From: Candidatus Poseidoniaceae archaeon
GTDB lineage: Archaea; Thermoplasmatota; Poseidoniia; Poseidoniales; Poseidoniaceae
Assembly: GCA_028822955.1 (NCBI GenBank)
Contig: JAPKCL010000034.1
Location: 1 to 15,339 of the forward strand
Length of the DNA: 15,339 bases
Direction: 5' to 3'
Shown in pieces: positions 1-7,247 of this stretch. The notes under the pieces were generated by a model that saw only the letters and a program-made list of their open reading frames with translations, ran no database searches and was not told where the DNA came from. The position numbers and the translations under genes were made by a program. Within the stretch, counting starts at the first letter, position 1. Every line of letters begins with the position of its first letter.

Positions 1-2535
1 AATATTTGCGCCAATGATGATTGTACAGATATTGAATCCGACTGGGCGACCTCGACAACTGACCGAGACTTCTATGGATGGACTGTAACCAATGCAGCAG
101 AAGTTGCTAACGGCAGCGCTCCAACCCATGAAAAGATTGGACCGGTCACCTACACCATCACTTCTGACCGAACTTTTACTTCTCACAATTCAACCGCAGG
201 AACAATCACTTACCACGAGAATACTTCCTATGCATGCTCTGTTGATACCGTCGTTCCTTGTGATGTTGAAATCACGCAACTTAACATTGGTTTCACCCCT
301 CAAGTGATTGGAGCAACCGGATTGGCCGTCAATGGAATCATGGAATTGACCAAAGTTGGCTTTTCAGCTGGAATGTTAGGCAATGATCTTGAAAACATGC
401 AAGCAGGTGCTGCAACAGCCACAACCATCTCAGCACAAATCGCAGGTGCCTCGGCACAAATGCAATCAATGGGAATGCCTGAAGCAAACGCAGCTGCAGC
501 TGCACCAGCAGCAGTTGCCAATGGATGGTTTAGTGCGTTTGATATATATTTCGCAGCAATCAATGGTTCTCAAATGAATAACATGACAGGTAATGGTGAG
601 ACAATCACTTATTCACAAGCAACTGGTCAAACAGCGGATTTCACAAATGTATCAACAGCTATGGATACAGCAATGATGCCAACAGGTGAATCTGCAGCAT
701 TGACTGGCGAACTTGGTGTTCTTCTCTTTGCAGGACATTGCGCCGCATACTCTACTGCCAACTCCACCGAAATAATGGCAGACGCTGCGAATGGATTTGC
801 CAATGTCGGCACAATGCAACGTGCAACCATTTGGGGATACATGGCAATGGCAAATGCAACAACTCCAGACTTCGAAACAACAATTGCTAGAGACCACGCA
901 GCATGCTACGGTGTTGGCGGAACATTCCTTACCTACGGTGGCGGCGATGCAACTTGGTTTGCTACACCTACAACCTCTGTGAATGCATCATCTCGGTTTG
1001 CAAATCTCGGTATTACGATTGACAACACGGTTGCCATGAACCTCCTCTTTGCAGGAGATGATACAGATGCTCCAACAGGTCTTCTTGCTTCAAATGCTGA
1101 TAGCACTGCTTTCGGACTTGCAACATTCATGCAGATGGATCCTGCTTCAGCCATGACTGCATTCGGTCTTGATGCAACTCAATACGGAGCAATTGCAATG
1201 TGGGCTGGTGCTTGGCTAACTGATGCCAAGAGTTTGCCTATGGTTTTGAAAGGCGGAACAGGGGATATGACTGCCTCCCTTTTCGTTAACACCACCTTTG
1301 GTTCAGCTGACTCACTTAACGGCGGCTATCTCTCCAACAGCCTCAACATGGGCGGTGCATGGGGAGCAGGTCTTATCCCAGGACATTCCGATGCAACAGC
1401 AATTTCAATCACTCCAGAACAAGCAGGGAACATCTTGTATGGTCCTCTCGGATTGACTACCTCAGCTGGAGCAACTCTCTTCATGTATGGTGAATTGAGT
1501 GGAATGACTCCTCCAATCAACTTCGTTACAATGGAAGCAGGAACGCCAATGACTTGGAATGCTACGACTATTTCGATGTTGTATGGTATTGATGCGAATG
1601 CTGCAGAGGCATTGAGTTTCTTTGTTGCATCTCCAATCTTTGCAGAATTTGTCCCGGGATTCTTGGTGAGTTCATTCGGTACAACTCCCTACCTCACTCA
1701 AGAATTCAATAACTGGTTGCTCGGATGGCACGACCCCGTTGTCGCTTTCTTGGCATCAGGAAATCCAATGGATATGACCGTTGGATGGACAAGCCTTGAA
1801 TCCAATTCAACATACTACGGCTCTGGCGGAATTGTCAGTGACACAGGAACAGATTACACCATCTGTACAGGAGAGGTCTCTTCTTGCGATAAAGGCGAGA
1901 TGATGGCTGTTGACGGAAGTGAATACTTCGCATGGAAAGATGATGTCAAGATGGCCGCTACATACGGCCTTATCACTGCAGAATCCCGTATTGGAACCAC
2001 AGGTGGATTCCTTACAATGGATGGCGACATGGTCGACCTCTCTGGATATGCAACTGCAGAAATCGCATGCACAGGTACCTCCACTCTCAAGAACATCGCA
2101 GTTGATGACTGTTCAGCATCTCTTGACCCATTGACACGTCCGATTCAAGCGAAACTCTTGAACACCGGTACATTGCTTGACGCAATGCCTGGTGCTCTAC
2201 CAGTTTACTTCGGTAGTGAAGTGACTCTTCAAGCAGAACAACTCAGTGGTGCAATTATCGCAGGTTCTTCGGAATCCACTTTCTGGTTGGACATGCGCCC
2301 AATTACCGAGCAACACACCGCACCAAATGCATCGAATTTGCAAGCAGTGTTCTCGATCGAATCAAGTTCTGAGATTGGAGATGCAGATGCAGAAGACCTT
2401 TCATCAAAGGTTACAACAAACCAAGAAGCACTCACCTACTGGACAAACTTCGACGTCCCAACAGACTACTTGGCACCACTTCTTTACCTCGGTGCAATTG
2501 TCTGTTTAGTGATGGCAGCTCGTAAGAACGAATGA
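1..2535 (+). CDS. CD36/LIMP-2 (scavenger receptor class B) family homologue, N-terminus cut by window edge
   Basis: The frame is open from base 1 to the TGA at 2533-2535, giving 844 residues without the N-terminus. A GTG at 304 is internal, because family motifs lie upstream of it. Numbering from base 1, residues 25-35 (YGWTVTNAAEV) followed by GPVTYTI at 47-53 match the 'F-x-V-T-N-x-E-E ... G-P-Y-T-Y' block near the start of CD36/LIMP-2. WLLGWHDPV at 572-580 matches the family's 'ELLWGYxDP' helix, and LDMRPIT at 763-769 matches 'LDIEPITG'. Residues 823-840 are a hydrophobic C-terminal membrane helix followed by a short basic tail (ends RKNE), as in CD36. Paired cysteines (79/87 and others near 1860-1890 and 2070-2110 nt) and many N-x-S/T sequons fit an extracellular ectodomain. 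Family members are normally near 480-500 residues; here about 450 alanine-, glycine- and methionine-rich residues lie between the first block and the WHDP helix. In eukaryotes the family binds lipids and lipoproteins. Lipid or particle binding here is inference. Confidence 0.8.
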   Translation, partial: NICANDDCTDIESDWATSTTDRDFYGWTVTNAAEVANGSAPTHEKIGPVTYTITSDRTFTSHNSTAGTITYHENTSYACSVDTVVPCDVEITQLNIGFTPQVIGATGLAVNGIMELTKVGFSAGMLGNDLENMQAGAATATTISAQIAGASAQMQSMGMPEANAAAAAPAAVANGWFSAFDIYFAAINGSQMNNMTGNGETITYSQATGQTADFTNVSTAMDTAMMPTGESAALTGELGVLLFAGHCAAYSTANSTEIMADAANGFANVGTMQRATIWGYMAMANATTPDFETTIARDHAACYGVGGTFLTYGGGDATWFATPTTSVNASSRFANLGITIDNTVAMNLLFAGDDTDAPTGLLASNADSTAFGLATFMQMDPASAMTAFGLDATQYGAIAMWAGAWLTDAKSLPMVLKGGTGDMTASLFVNTTFGSADSLNGGYLSNSLNMGGAWGAGLIPGHSDATAISITPEQAGNILYGPLGLTTSAGATLFMYGELSGMTPPINFVTMEAGTPMTWNATTISMLYGIDANAAEALSFFVASPIFAEFVPGFLVSSFGTTPYLTQEFNNWLLGWHDPVVAFLASGNPMDMTVGWTSLESNSTYYGSGGIVSDTGTDYTICTGEVSSCDKGEMMAVDGSEYFAWKDDVKMAATYGLITAESRIGTTGGFLTMDGDMVDLSGYATAEIACTGTSTLKNIAVDDCSASLDPLTRPIQAKLLNTGTLLDAMPGALPVYFGSEVTLQAEQLSGAIIAGSSESTFWLDMRPITEQHTAPNASNLQAVFSIESSSEIGDADAEDLSSKVTTNQEALTYWTNFDVPTDYLAPLLYLGAIVCLVMAARKNE

Positions 2536-2543
2536 AATATACG

Positions 2544-2578
2544 TTCATCGAACGATGAATTGAGTGCGTAAGCGCTCA
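2544..2578. terminator. Two adjacent hairpins between convergent genes (possible bidirectional terminator)
   Basis: Just after the CD36-like stop there are two inverted repeats. TTCATCG/CGATGAA at 2544-2550 and 2553-2559 is a perfect 7-base repeat. TGAGTGC/GCGCTCA at 2561-2567 and 2572-2578 has one G-T wobble and a GTAA loop. There is no following T-run, so this is not a classic intrinsic terminator. The position between convergent genes is the main argument for a role in transcript ends. Confidence 0.35.
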
Positions 2579-2580
2579 AG

Positions 2581-2652
2581 GATTCGACGTGTTCAACGAC
2601 GTGAGTGACTTTGTGACTTTAGCCTTCAATGGCCGATAACTTGGTGCCTACC
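2581..2652 (-). pseudogene. Decayed duplicate of the purM 3' end
   Basis: This stretch resembles the last part of purM (2683-2758), displaced by 103-106 bp. Aligning 2582-2617 with 2685-2720 gives 31 identities in 36 bases by eye. The copies differ in length by exactly three bases further along, as expected of coding descent. Read on the minus strand in the purM frame it gives VGTK, then an in-frame stop, then SHKVTHVVEHVE, against VGTR and GHKVTHALEGVE in the intact gene. It is not a gene now. It is either a tandem duplication of the gene tail or the old tail left behind when the 3' end was replaced by recombination. Confidence 0.65.
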
Positions 2653-2670
2653 ACGGTAAAGTGACGGCAC

Positions 2671-3795
2671 TTAGTAGTGCGAGAATTCGACGCCTTCAAG
2701 GGCGTGGGTGACTTTGTGACCTTGGTCATTGACAGATCCGATTATTCTGGTGCCGACCATACGCTCTTTCAACCAAGCACAGATTGTTTCTGCGTGTTGC
2801 TTTGATACGGCAAGAATCATTCCAGTACCCATGTTGAAGGTTCGATACATCTCACGAGTCTCGATGCCACCGACTTCTTGTAACCATTCAAATTCTGGAT
2901 GAGGGGCGAGAGGTGAATCAATGTGCCAGCCCAAAGAGCCATGGAGACGGAGAAGATTAGAGAGGCCACCGCCAGTTACGTGACAGATAGCACGGATATC
3001 GGAAAGTGCGAACTCGGATTCAGCAACTTCAGCGTACTTCAACAGATCAACTATTGGGTCGCAATAAATTCGTGTTGGATTAAGGAACACTTCACCAAGG
3101 GTGAATGGTGCATCATCGTTCCCTTCGAAATGCATGACACTACGGCCAATGCTGGCAACATTGAACGGTGCATCATCGGTATATTGGTGTCCAGCATGCT
3201 CCATGACTCGACGAACCAAAGAATAGCCATTTGAGTGCACGCCCGATGAAGGAAGGCCAATGAGCACGTCTCCCGATTCCAAATGTTCACCGGTGATTGC
3301 ATTGCCTTTCTTAACGTAGCCAAGTGCAGTTCCTGAAAGGTCAAGTTCTGTTACTATGCCAGGCAAAGATGCAGTTTCTCCTCCTGCCAAAGTCACTCTT
3401 GCCAATCGGCAAGCCTCAGCCAGTGATGCTCCAAGAGCCGCATGAGTTTCAGGGTCGGGTTTTGGCACAGCCACGTAATCAACGAAAGCAATTGGTTCAG
3501 CACCAACACACAGTAAATCATTGACGTTCATGGCCATACAATCAATTCCAACGCCACCCCATTGTTTGAGTAAAGATGCGATTTGTAATTTGCTTCCAAC
3601 CCCGTCAGTAGCAAGAGCGAGGAGTGAATCGCCGAATTCGATTAATCCACCAAAACCACCTGGGAGGTCAACAGGTGCTCCAGGTGTTCCTGCAGGACGG
3701 CTAGATGCGCTCAGTGATGCGATGAGAGAGGCGACAGCGGCCCCTTCAAGGTCAATATCGACACCAGCACTGGCATAGTCCATGGGTTCGGCCAT
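2671..3795 (-). CDS. purM: Phosphoribosylformylglycinamidine cyclo-ligase (AIR synthetase)
   Basis: This 374-residue protein is AIR synthetase, the cytoplasmic enzyme that closes FGAM to 5-aminoimidazole ribonucleotide with ATP in de novo purine synthesis. Family motifs appear in order: YASAGVDID (7-15), ATDGVGSKL (62-70), GIDCMAMNVNDLLCVGAEP (83-101), AGGETASLPG (137-146), LPSSGVHSNGYSLVR (181-195), HVTGGG (272-277) and FNMGTGM (320-326). The length is slightly above the usual ~345, mostly through a residue 30-50 insertion. Start: the ATG at 3793-3795 has GGTGG just upstream; a second ATG four codons in (3781-3783) is possible. It is the second gene after the esterase on the minus strand, with a 55 bp gap, so the two are probably co-transcribed. 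A decayed copy of its own 3' end lies just downstream. Confidence 0.95.
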   Translation of the reverse strand: MAEPMDYASAGVDIDLEGAAVASLIASLSASSRPAGTPGAPVDLPGGFGGLIEFGDSLLALATDGVGSKLQIASLLKQWGGVGIDCMAMNVNDLLCVGAEPIAFVDYVAVPKPDPETHAALGASLAEACRLARVTLAGGETASLPGIVTELDLSGTALGYVKKGNAITGEHLESGDVLIGLPSSGVHSNGYSLVRRVMEHAGHQYTDDAPFNVASIGRSVMHFEGNDDAPFTLGEVFLNPTRIYCDPIVDLLKYAEVAESEFALSDIRAICHVTGGGLSNLLRLHGSLGWHIDSPLAPHPEFEWLQEVGGIETREMYRTFNMGTGMILAVSKQHAETICAWLKERMVGTRIIGSVNDQGHKVTHALEGVEFSHY

Positions 3796-3850
3796 ACCAC
3801 CTTCAAAAGAAGGCGTTTGAAGAACTCACCGCCTCGGTAATGTGTTGAAA

Positions 3851-4873
3851 TTATGACAATACATTGGATAATTTGGCAAAACTTGCGTCCAATCGGTAGT
3901 CAATTCCTGAATGGGTTCCATCAAATTCTTCCCACTGGTGAGGGACTTCAAGTGCAGTTAATCGTTCGACAAACCGTCGGCTTCCATATTGAATGTGATA
4001 TTGATCTCTGTTGCCACAATCAATGAATAAGCACTTCAACTGAGCAAGAGAATCATGTTTTGATTCAATCAGAGTTAGAGGGTCATACTTCATCCAGCGC
4101 GACCATGCTTCTTCTTCAACAACTGCCGTATTTTCGTTAAGAGGTAATGCAATGCCAAGCGGATTGTCTTCAGTTGGTGGTTGTGGGTCATATGAAGCAG
4201 CCATTGCACAAATCATCAAGGAGTGAAAATCAGGGCCTGAAAGCGAAGCAGCATCTCGAATATGTTGGACGTATCCAGCAACACCGCCAAACCGTTGTAC
4301 GTGCGTTAATGTTTCAGCAAAAGTTGGTAAAAACATGGTTTCAAAACCAACATCTCCTGAGTGACAAGCGATTGCATCCCATGCCCCCGGTTGTAGCATT
4401 ACGTTCATCAATGCCCCATAACCTCCCGAAGATTTCCCAATCAAACCGAAATTTCCATTGGTCAAATACCGCGATTCAATTGCAGGCTTTAGAGCCTCAG
4501 ATAGCCATGTTGACCATCGGCCAAGAACAGGTGAATCAACGAATTGATTTCCACCAAGCGAGGTGAATGTATCAGGCATTACCAAAATTACAGGAGCCAT
4601 CTCTCCAGATTTTACCAATCGCTCATGTCGTTGCGGCAATGTTTCGCCGAATGCCTTCCATCCAGCTCGTGCAGGGCCAGACGAGGTAAAGGGAGCCAAA
4701 TACATCAACACCGGCAAAGGTGTTCCCTGCTCCATTAATTTAATTCCTTCAGGTGAAACATGAGTAAGAATCTCACGTTCAGTGGGGTCGCCCAATCGAT
4801 TTTCTAAGAGAGGAGAATCCAATACCCACCGTTGAAAACGACCATTGGTAGGGGCAAACGCATGCTTCGGCAT
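3851..4873 (-). CDS. Alpha/beta-hydrolase esterase, esterase D / putative esterase (PF00756-like) family
   Basis: A 340-residue protein with no signal peptide or membrane helix, so probably cytoplasmic. The nucleophile elbow is GKSSGGYGA (146-154), placing the catalytic serine at S148. The probable acid is D290 in IDCGNRDQYH, and the probable histidine is H321 in GTHSGIDYR near the C-terminus. The order and spacing are those of esterase D, S-formylglutathione hydrolase and antigen-85-like hydrolases. The segment VILVMPDTFTSLGGNQF (95-111) corresponds to the 'MPDG...G..YV.d' strand before the nucleophile. The substrate cannot be told; it may be a carboxyl ester or a peptide-like ester. The start ATG at 4871-4873 is fixed within limits by an in-frame TGA two codons upstream; GGAGG lies 14 bases upstream, a rather long spacing. 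It is the first gene of a likely two-gene unit with purM, with which it has no obvious metabolic link. Confidence 0.82.
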   Translation of the reverse strand: MPKHAFAPTNGRFQRWVLDSPLLENRLGDPTEREILTHVSPEGIKLMEQGTPLPVLMYLAPFTSSGPARAGWKAFGETLPQRHERLVKSGEMAPVILVMPDTFTSLGGNQFVDSPVLGRWSTWLSEALKPAIESRYLTNGNFGLIGKSSGGYGALMNVMLQPGAWDAIACHSGDVGFETMFLPTFAETLTHVQRFGGVAGYVQHIRDAASLSGPDFHSLMICAMAASYDPQPPTEDNPLGIALPLNENTAVVEEEAWSRWMKYDPLTLIESKHDSLAQLKCLFIDCGNRDQYHIQYGSRRFVERLTALEVPHQWEEFDGTHSGIDYRLDASFAKLSNVLS

Positions 4874-5016
4874 GGTTCAAGCGACGGCCTCCTTCCTCAT
4901 CTTATCTGCGGTTGTGGCCCTTTGGCAGTGGACATGAATTTCCAGTGTAAACGATGGCCGTCATAGCCCTCCTCCTCCAGTGGAAATAAGGGGGTAGGGT
5001 TTTCGCGAGGCTATGG

Positions 5017-5024
5017 CTAAATAC
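5017..5024 (+). promoter_or_regulatory. Candidate archaeal TATA box for mcm
   Basis: CTAAATAC lies 58-65 bases before the mcm ATG. An archaeal start about 25 bases past the centre of the box would be near 5045, leaving a leader of roughly 36 bases that contains the GGTGA site. The match to a TATA consensus is partial. Confidence 0.35.
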
Positions 5025-5071
5025 GGTAGGCAATAATGTTTGGAAGTCGGGACCCAATCCCGCAATTCATA

Positions 5072-5076
5072 GGTGA
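5072..5076 (+). promoter_or_regulatory. Ribosome binding site GGTGA deciding the mcm start
   Basis: GGTGA matches the anti-Shine-Dalgarno end of archaeal 16S rRNA and sits five bases before the ATG at 5082. The in-frame GTG at 5073 lies inside this site and has no site of its own, so the ATG is preferred. The same GGTGA with a six-base spacer precedes the first pth2 gene (11637-11641). Confidence 0.6.
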
Positions 5077-5081
5077 CCAAA

Positions 5082-7202
5082 ATGCTTCAAGAATTCGACC
5101 TTCCTGCACGCTGGACTTCTTTGATTCAAGACCACTTTGCAGAGTCGGTACACAACCTTGCTCAAATGTGGCCTGATGAGCAATCGCTTGAAGTGTCGTA
5201 TCGGGTTATCGAAGGTTTTGACCATGAATTCGCACACGATATCGTCCAACACCCAGAACTTCACTTTCATGCATCAAACCAAGCCCTACGCCAATTTCTT
5301 ATGGATGCAGGCCACAGTACAATGTATCCTTTTGTTCGAATTATTCATCTTCCAGTTGATCAAGTTCGGACCGTCTCGCAGTTGCGAGCCGATGATATCG
5401 GAATTATGCTTGCAATCGATGCAGTAACGACTAAAATTTCTGGAGTTCGGCCACGAATTTATGCAGCTACATTCGAATGTGTTGCTTGTGGCCATTCTAT
5501 GGTAATCAATCAGCCTAATGAGCAAGAATTAATCGAACCGATTGAATGTCAACAATTAGATGGTGGATGCGGCAGAGCAAAACGTCAAACTCGGTTTGAG
5601 TTGAATCAGAAAGATTCAATCCTCATCAATTCACAATTTATGGAATTACAGGAATTACCTGAGCAAATGAAAGGTGGAATTCAACCAGAACGAATCACCT
5701 GTATTGCAGAACATGACCTCGCTGGTAAACTCAATCCTGGAGACCGTGTCAAGGCCAACGGAGTTTTATTCATTCGTTCACAAAGAAAAGGAGGAAAAGA
5801 TACTCCGGTATTCGATATTTTCCTTCGCATTCACTCACTTGAACGACAAAACATTCCCCTTGAAGAAATTGTCATTACCGAAGATGAAGAATTAGAAATC
5901 AAAGAATTGGCGCGTCGACCGGACATTTTCGAACTTTTCACCAACAGTATTGCTCCTTCAATTTTTGGAATGGAATCTGTAAAACAGTCGCTAGCGTTAC
6001 AATTGTTTGGTGGTGTCGCACGACTTAATTCAGATGGAACTCGGAATCGTGGCGACATCCATATTTTACTCATGGGCGACCCCGGTGTGGCGAAATCACA
6101 ATTACTCAATTACATGTCAAAAATATCACCGCGTGGGCGATTTACTTCGGGCCAATCAGCATCCGCTGCTGGTTTAACGGCAGCTGCCGTTCAGGACCCT
6201 GCTGCTGATGGGCGATGGACATTGGAGGCTGGAGCACTGGTTCTTGCCGACCTTGGGTTAGCCGCTATTGACGAATTCGACAAAATGAATGAAGGCGATC
6301 GTTCGAGTATGCACGAAGCCATGGAACAACAGAAGATTTCGATATCCAAGGCAGGAATCAACGCCAGCCTACGCACTCGGTGTGCTGTTTTGGCTGCTGC
6401 AAACCCAAAGAACGGCCGTTTTGAGCCTGTGTCGGAAGTTCCATTCACTGCTCAAATAAATCTCGCTCCACCTCTGGTTTCTCGTTTCGACATCATTTGG
6501 CTTTTGACCGACTCCCCAGAACTGGAAAAAGATGCAAAGATTGCTCACCACATCATCAGTAATCGTTTACAGGGCGTTAGTGAATTATTGGTCAATGAAG
6601 GTAGTGCACCGGACCCGACTAAAGGCTCGTCCCGTTCAGGTGTCGAGGAGAATGCCGAACACGGAGAAGTACTTACTCGTGATTTAATTCGGAAATATAT
6701 TGCGTATTCCAAGCGAACAGTTCACCCCCATCTCGAACAAAAGGCGCGAGATGCGATTGTCAATTTCTATGTTGATACCAGGAAACAAATCGGTGATTCG
6801 AACGACAGTGTCGCCATTACGGCCCGTTCTCTTGAGGCTTTGGCCCGTTTAGCAGAAGCCAGCGCGCGTATTCGTTTATCTCAAGTAGCTACACTTGAAG
6901 ATGCAGAAAGGGCAGTAAGAATGACTCGACTTTGGCGAGAAGAACTCATGGGCGGAAACTTCGATGAAACAACGCTTGTAACTGGTAAGAAGGGAAAAGT
7001 CCGTAACCGAGAGAAAGCCATTATGGAAATCGTCGCCTCCTTGGCAGCAAACGGTGGCGGAATTGCTCAATTGCTTGATGTCTTCAATGAAGCAGAACGA
7101 TACGACATCGACCGAACAACTGCGGAAGACGTTATCGAAAAACTCTGTCAACATGGACGAATGCTTCGACCGTCTGGTTACGATACTTTACAAATTGCTT
7201 GA
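5082..7202 (+). CDS. mcm: Replicative minichromosome maintenance (MCM) helicase
   Basis: A 706-residue archaeal MCM, the hexameric ATPase that unwinds DNA at replication forks. The N-terminal DNA-binding half carries a zinc site with Cys at 133, 136, 156 and 163 (C-x2-C ... C-x6-C). The AAA+ core has the MCM Walker A GDPGVAKS (332-339), Walker B LADLGLAAIDEFDKM (388-402), a sensor-1 Asn in AANPKNGRF (439-447) and the arginine-finger motif SRFD (467-470). The C-terminus (about 640-706) has the small winged-helix domain. No intein interrupts the ATPase motifs, a common insertion place in archaeal mcm. The zinc spacing is slightly unusual, with six residues between the last two cysteines. Start: the ATG at 5082 is chosen on the GGTGA site five bases before it; a GTG at 5073 is the alternative. 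It heads a long plus-strand cluster; gatE begins 45 bp downstream. Confidence 0.97.
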   Translation: MLQEFDLPARWTSLIQDHFAESVHNLAQMWPDEQSLEVSYRVIEGFDHEFAHDIVQHPELHFHASNQALRQFLMDAGHSTMYPFVRIIHLPVDQVRTVSQLRADDIGIMLAIDAVTTKISGVRPRIYAATFECVACGHSMVINQPNEQELIEPIECQQLDGGCGRAKRQTRFELNQKDSILINSQFMELQELPEQMKGGIQPERITCIAEHDLAGKLNPGDRVKANGVLFIRSQRKGGKDTPVFDIFLRIHSLERQNIPLEEIVITEDEELEIKELARRPDIFELFTNSIAPSIFGMESVKQSLALQLFGGVARLNSDGTRNRGDIHILLMGDPGVAKSQLLNYMSKISPRGRFTSGQSASAAGLTAAAVQDPAADGRWTLEAGALVLADLGLAAIDEFDKMNEGDRSSMHEAMEQQKISISKAGINASLRTRCAVLAAANPKNGRFEPVSEVPFTAQINLAPPLVSRFDIIWLLTDSPELEKDAKIAHHIISNRLQGVSELLVNEGSAPDPTKGSSRSGVEENAEHGEVLTRDLIRKYIAYSKRTVHPHLEQKARDAIVNFYVDTRKQIGDSNDSVAITARSLEALARLAEASARIRLSQVATLEDAERAVRMTRLWREELMGGNFDETTLVTGKKGKVRNREKAIMEIVASLAANGGGIAQLLDVFNEAERYDIDRTTAEDVIEKLCQHGRMLRPSGYDTLQIA

Positions 7203-7247
7203 ATGTGAAGGGTTGTAGTCTTGAAGGATGAACGACTCCGGCATAAT

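Larger units (their letters stand above)
4874..5081. promoter_or_regulatory. Divergent promoter region between the esterase and mcm transcripts
   Basis: These 208 bases separate divergently transcribed genes, so they must hold at least two promoters. A TATA-like CTAAATAC faces mcm (listed separately). For the minus strand the best weak candidate is the TTTACA-like element near 4946-4952, which is not convincing. A small hairpin, CGGGA-CCCAA-TCCCG (5048-5062), would lie in the mcm 5' leader just before its ribosome binding site. No tRNA or ORF with support was found here. Confidence 0.5.

Noticed and set aside
304..2535. Separate gene starting at the GTG at 304
   Set aside because: The same frame is open to base 1 and the upstream residues carry clear CD36-family motifs (YGWTVTN, GPVTYTI), so 304 is an internal valine codon.
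2581..2758. Direct repeat as the attachment sites of an integrated element
   Set aside because: Only about 100 bases separate the copies, with no integrase or cargo between or beside them; a decayed gene tail explains the codon-sized gap and frame better.
4147..4566. Plus-strand 139-codon frame opposite the esterase
   Set aside because: Gln/His-rich translation with no motif, lying antisense to a gene with an intact catalytic triad; a shadow frame.
5048..5062. Possible T-arm of a tRNA before mcm
   Set aside because: The loop is CCCAA, without the GTTC-A pattern of a T-loop, and no acceptor stem or anticodon arm can be folded around it.
5073..5081. GTG at 5073 as the mcm start
   Set aside because: It lies within the GGTGA ribosome binding site of the ATG at 5082 and has no site of its own at a proper distance.
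6055..6520. Intein in the MCM ATPase region
   Set aside because: Walker A, Walker B, sensor 1 and the arginine finger follow at normal family spacing without an insertion.
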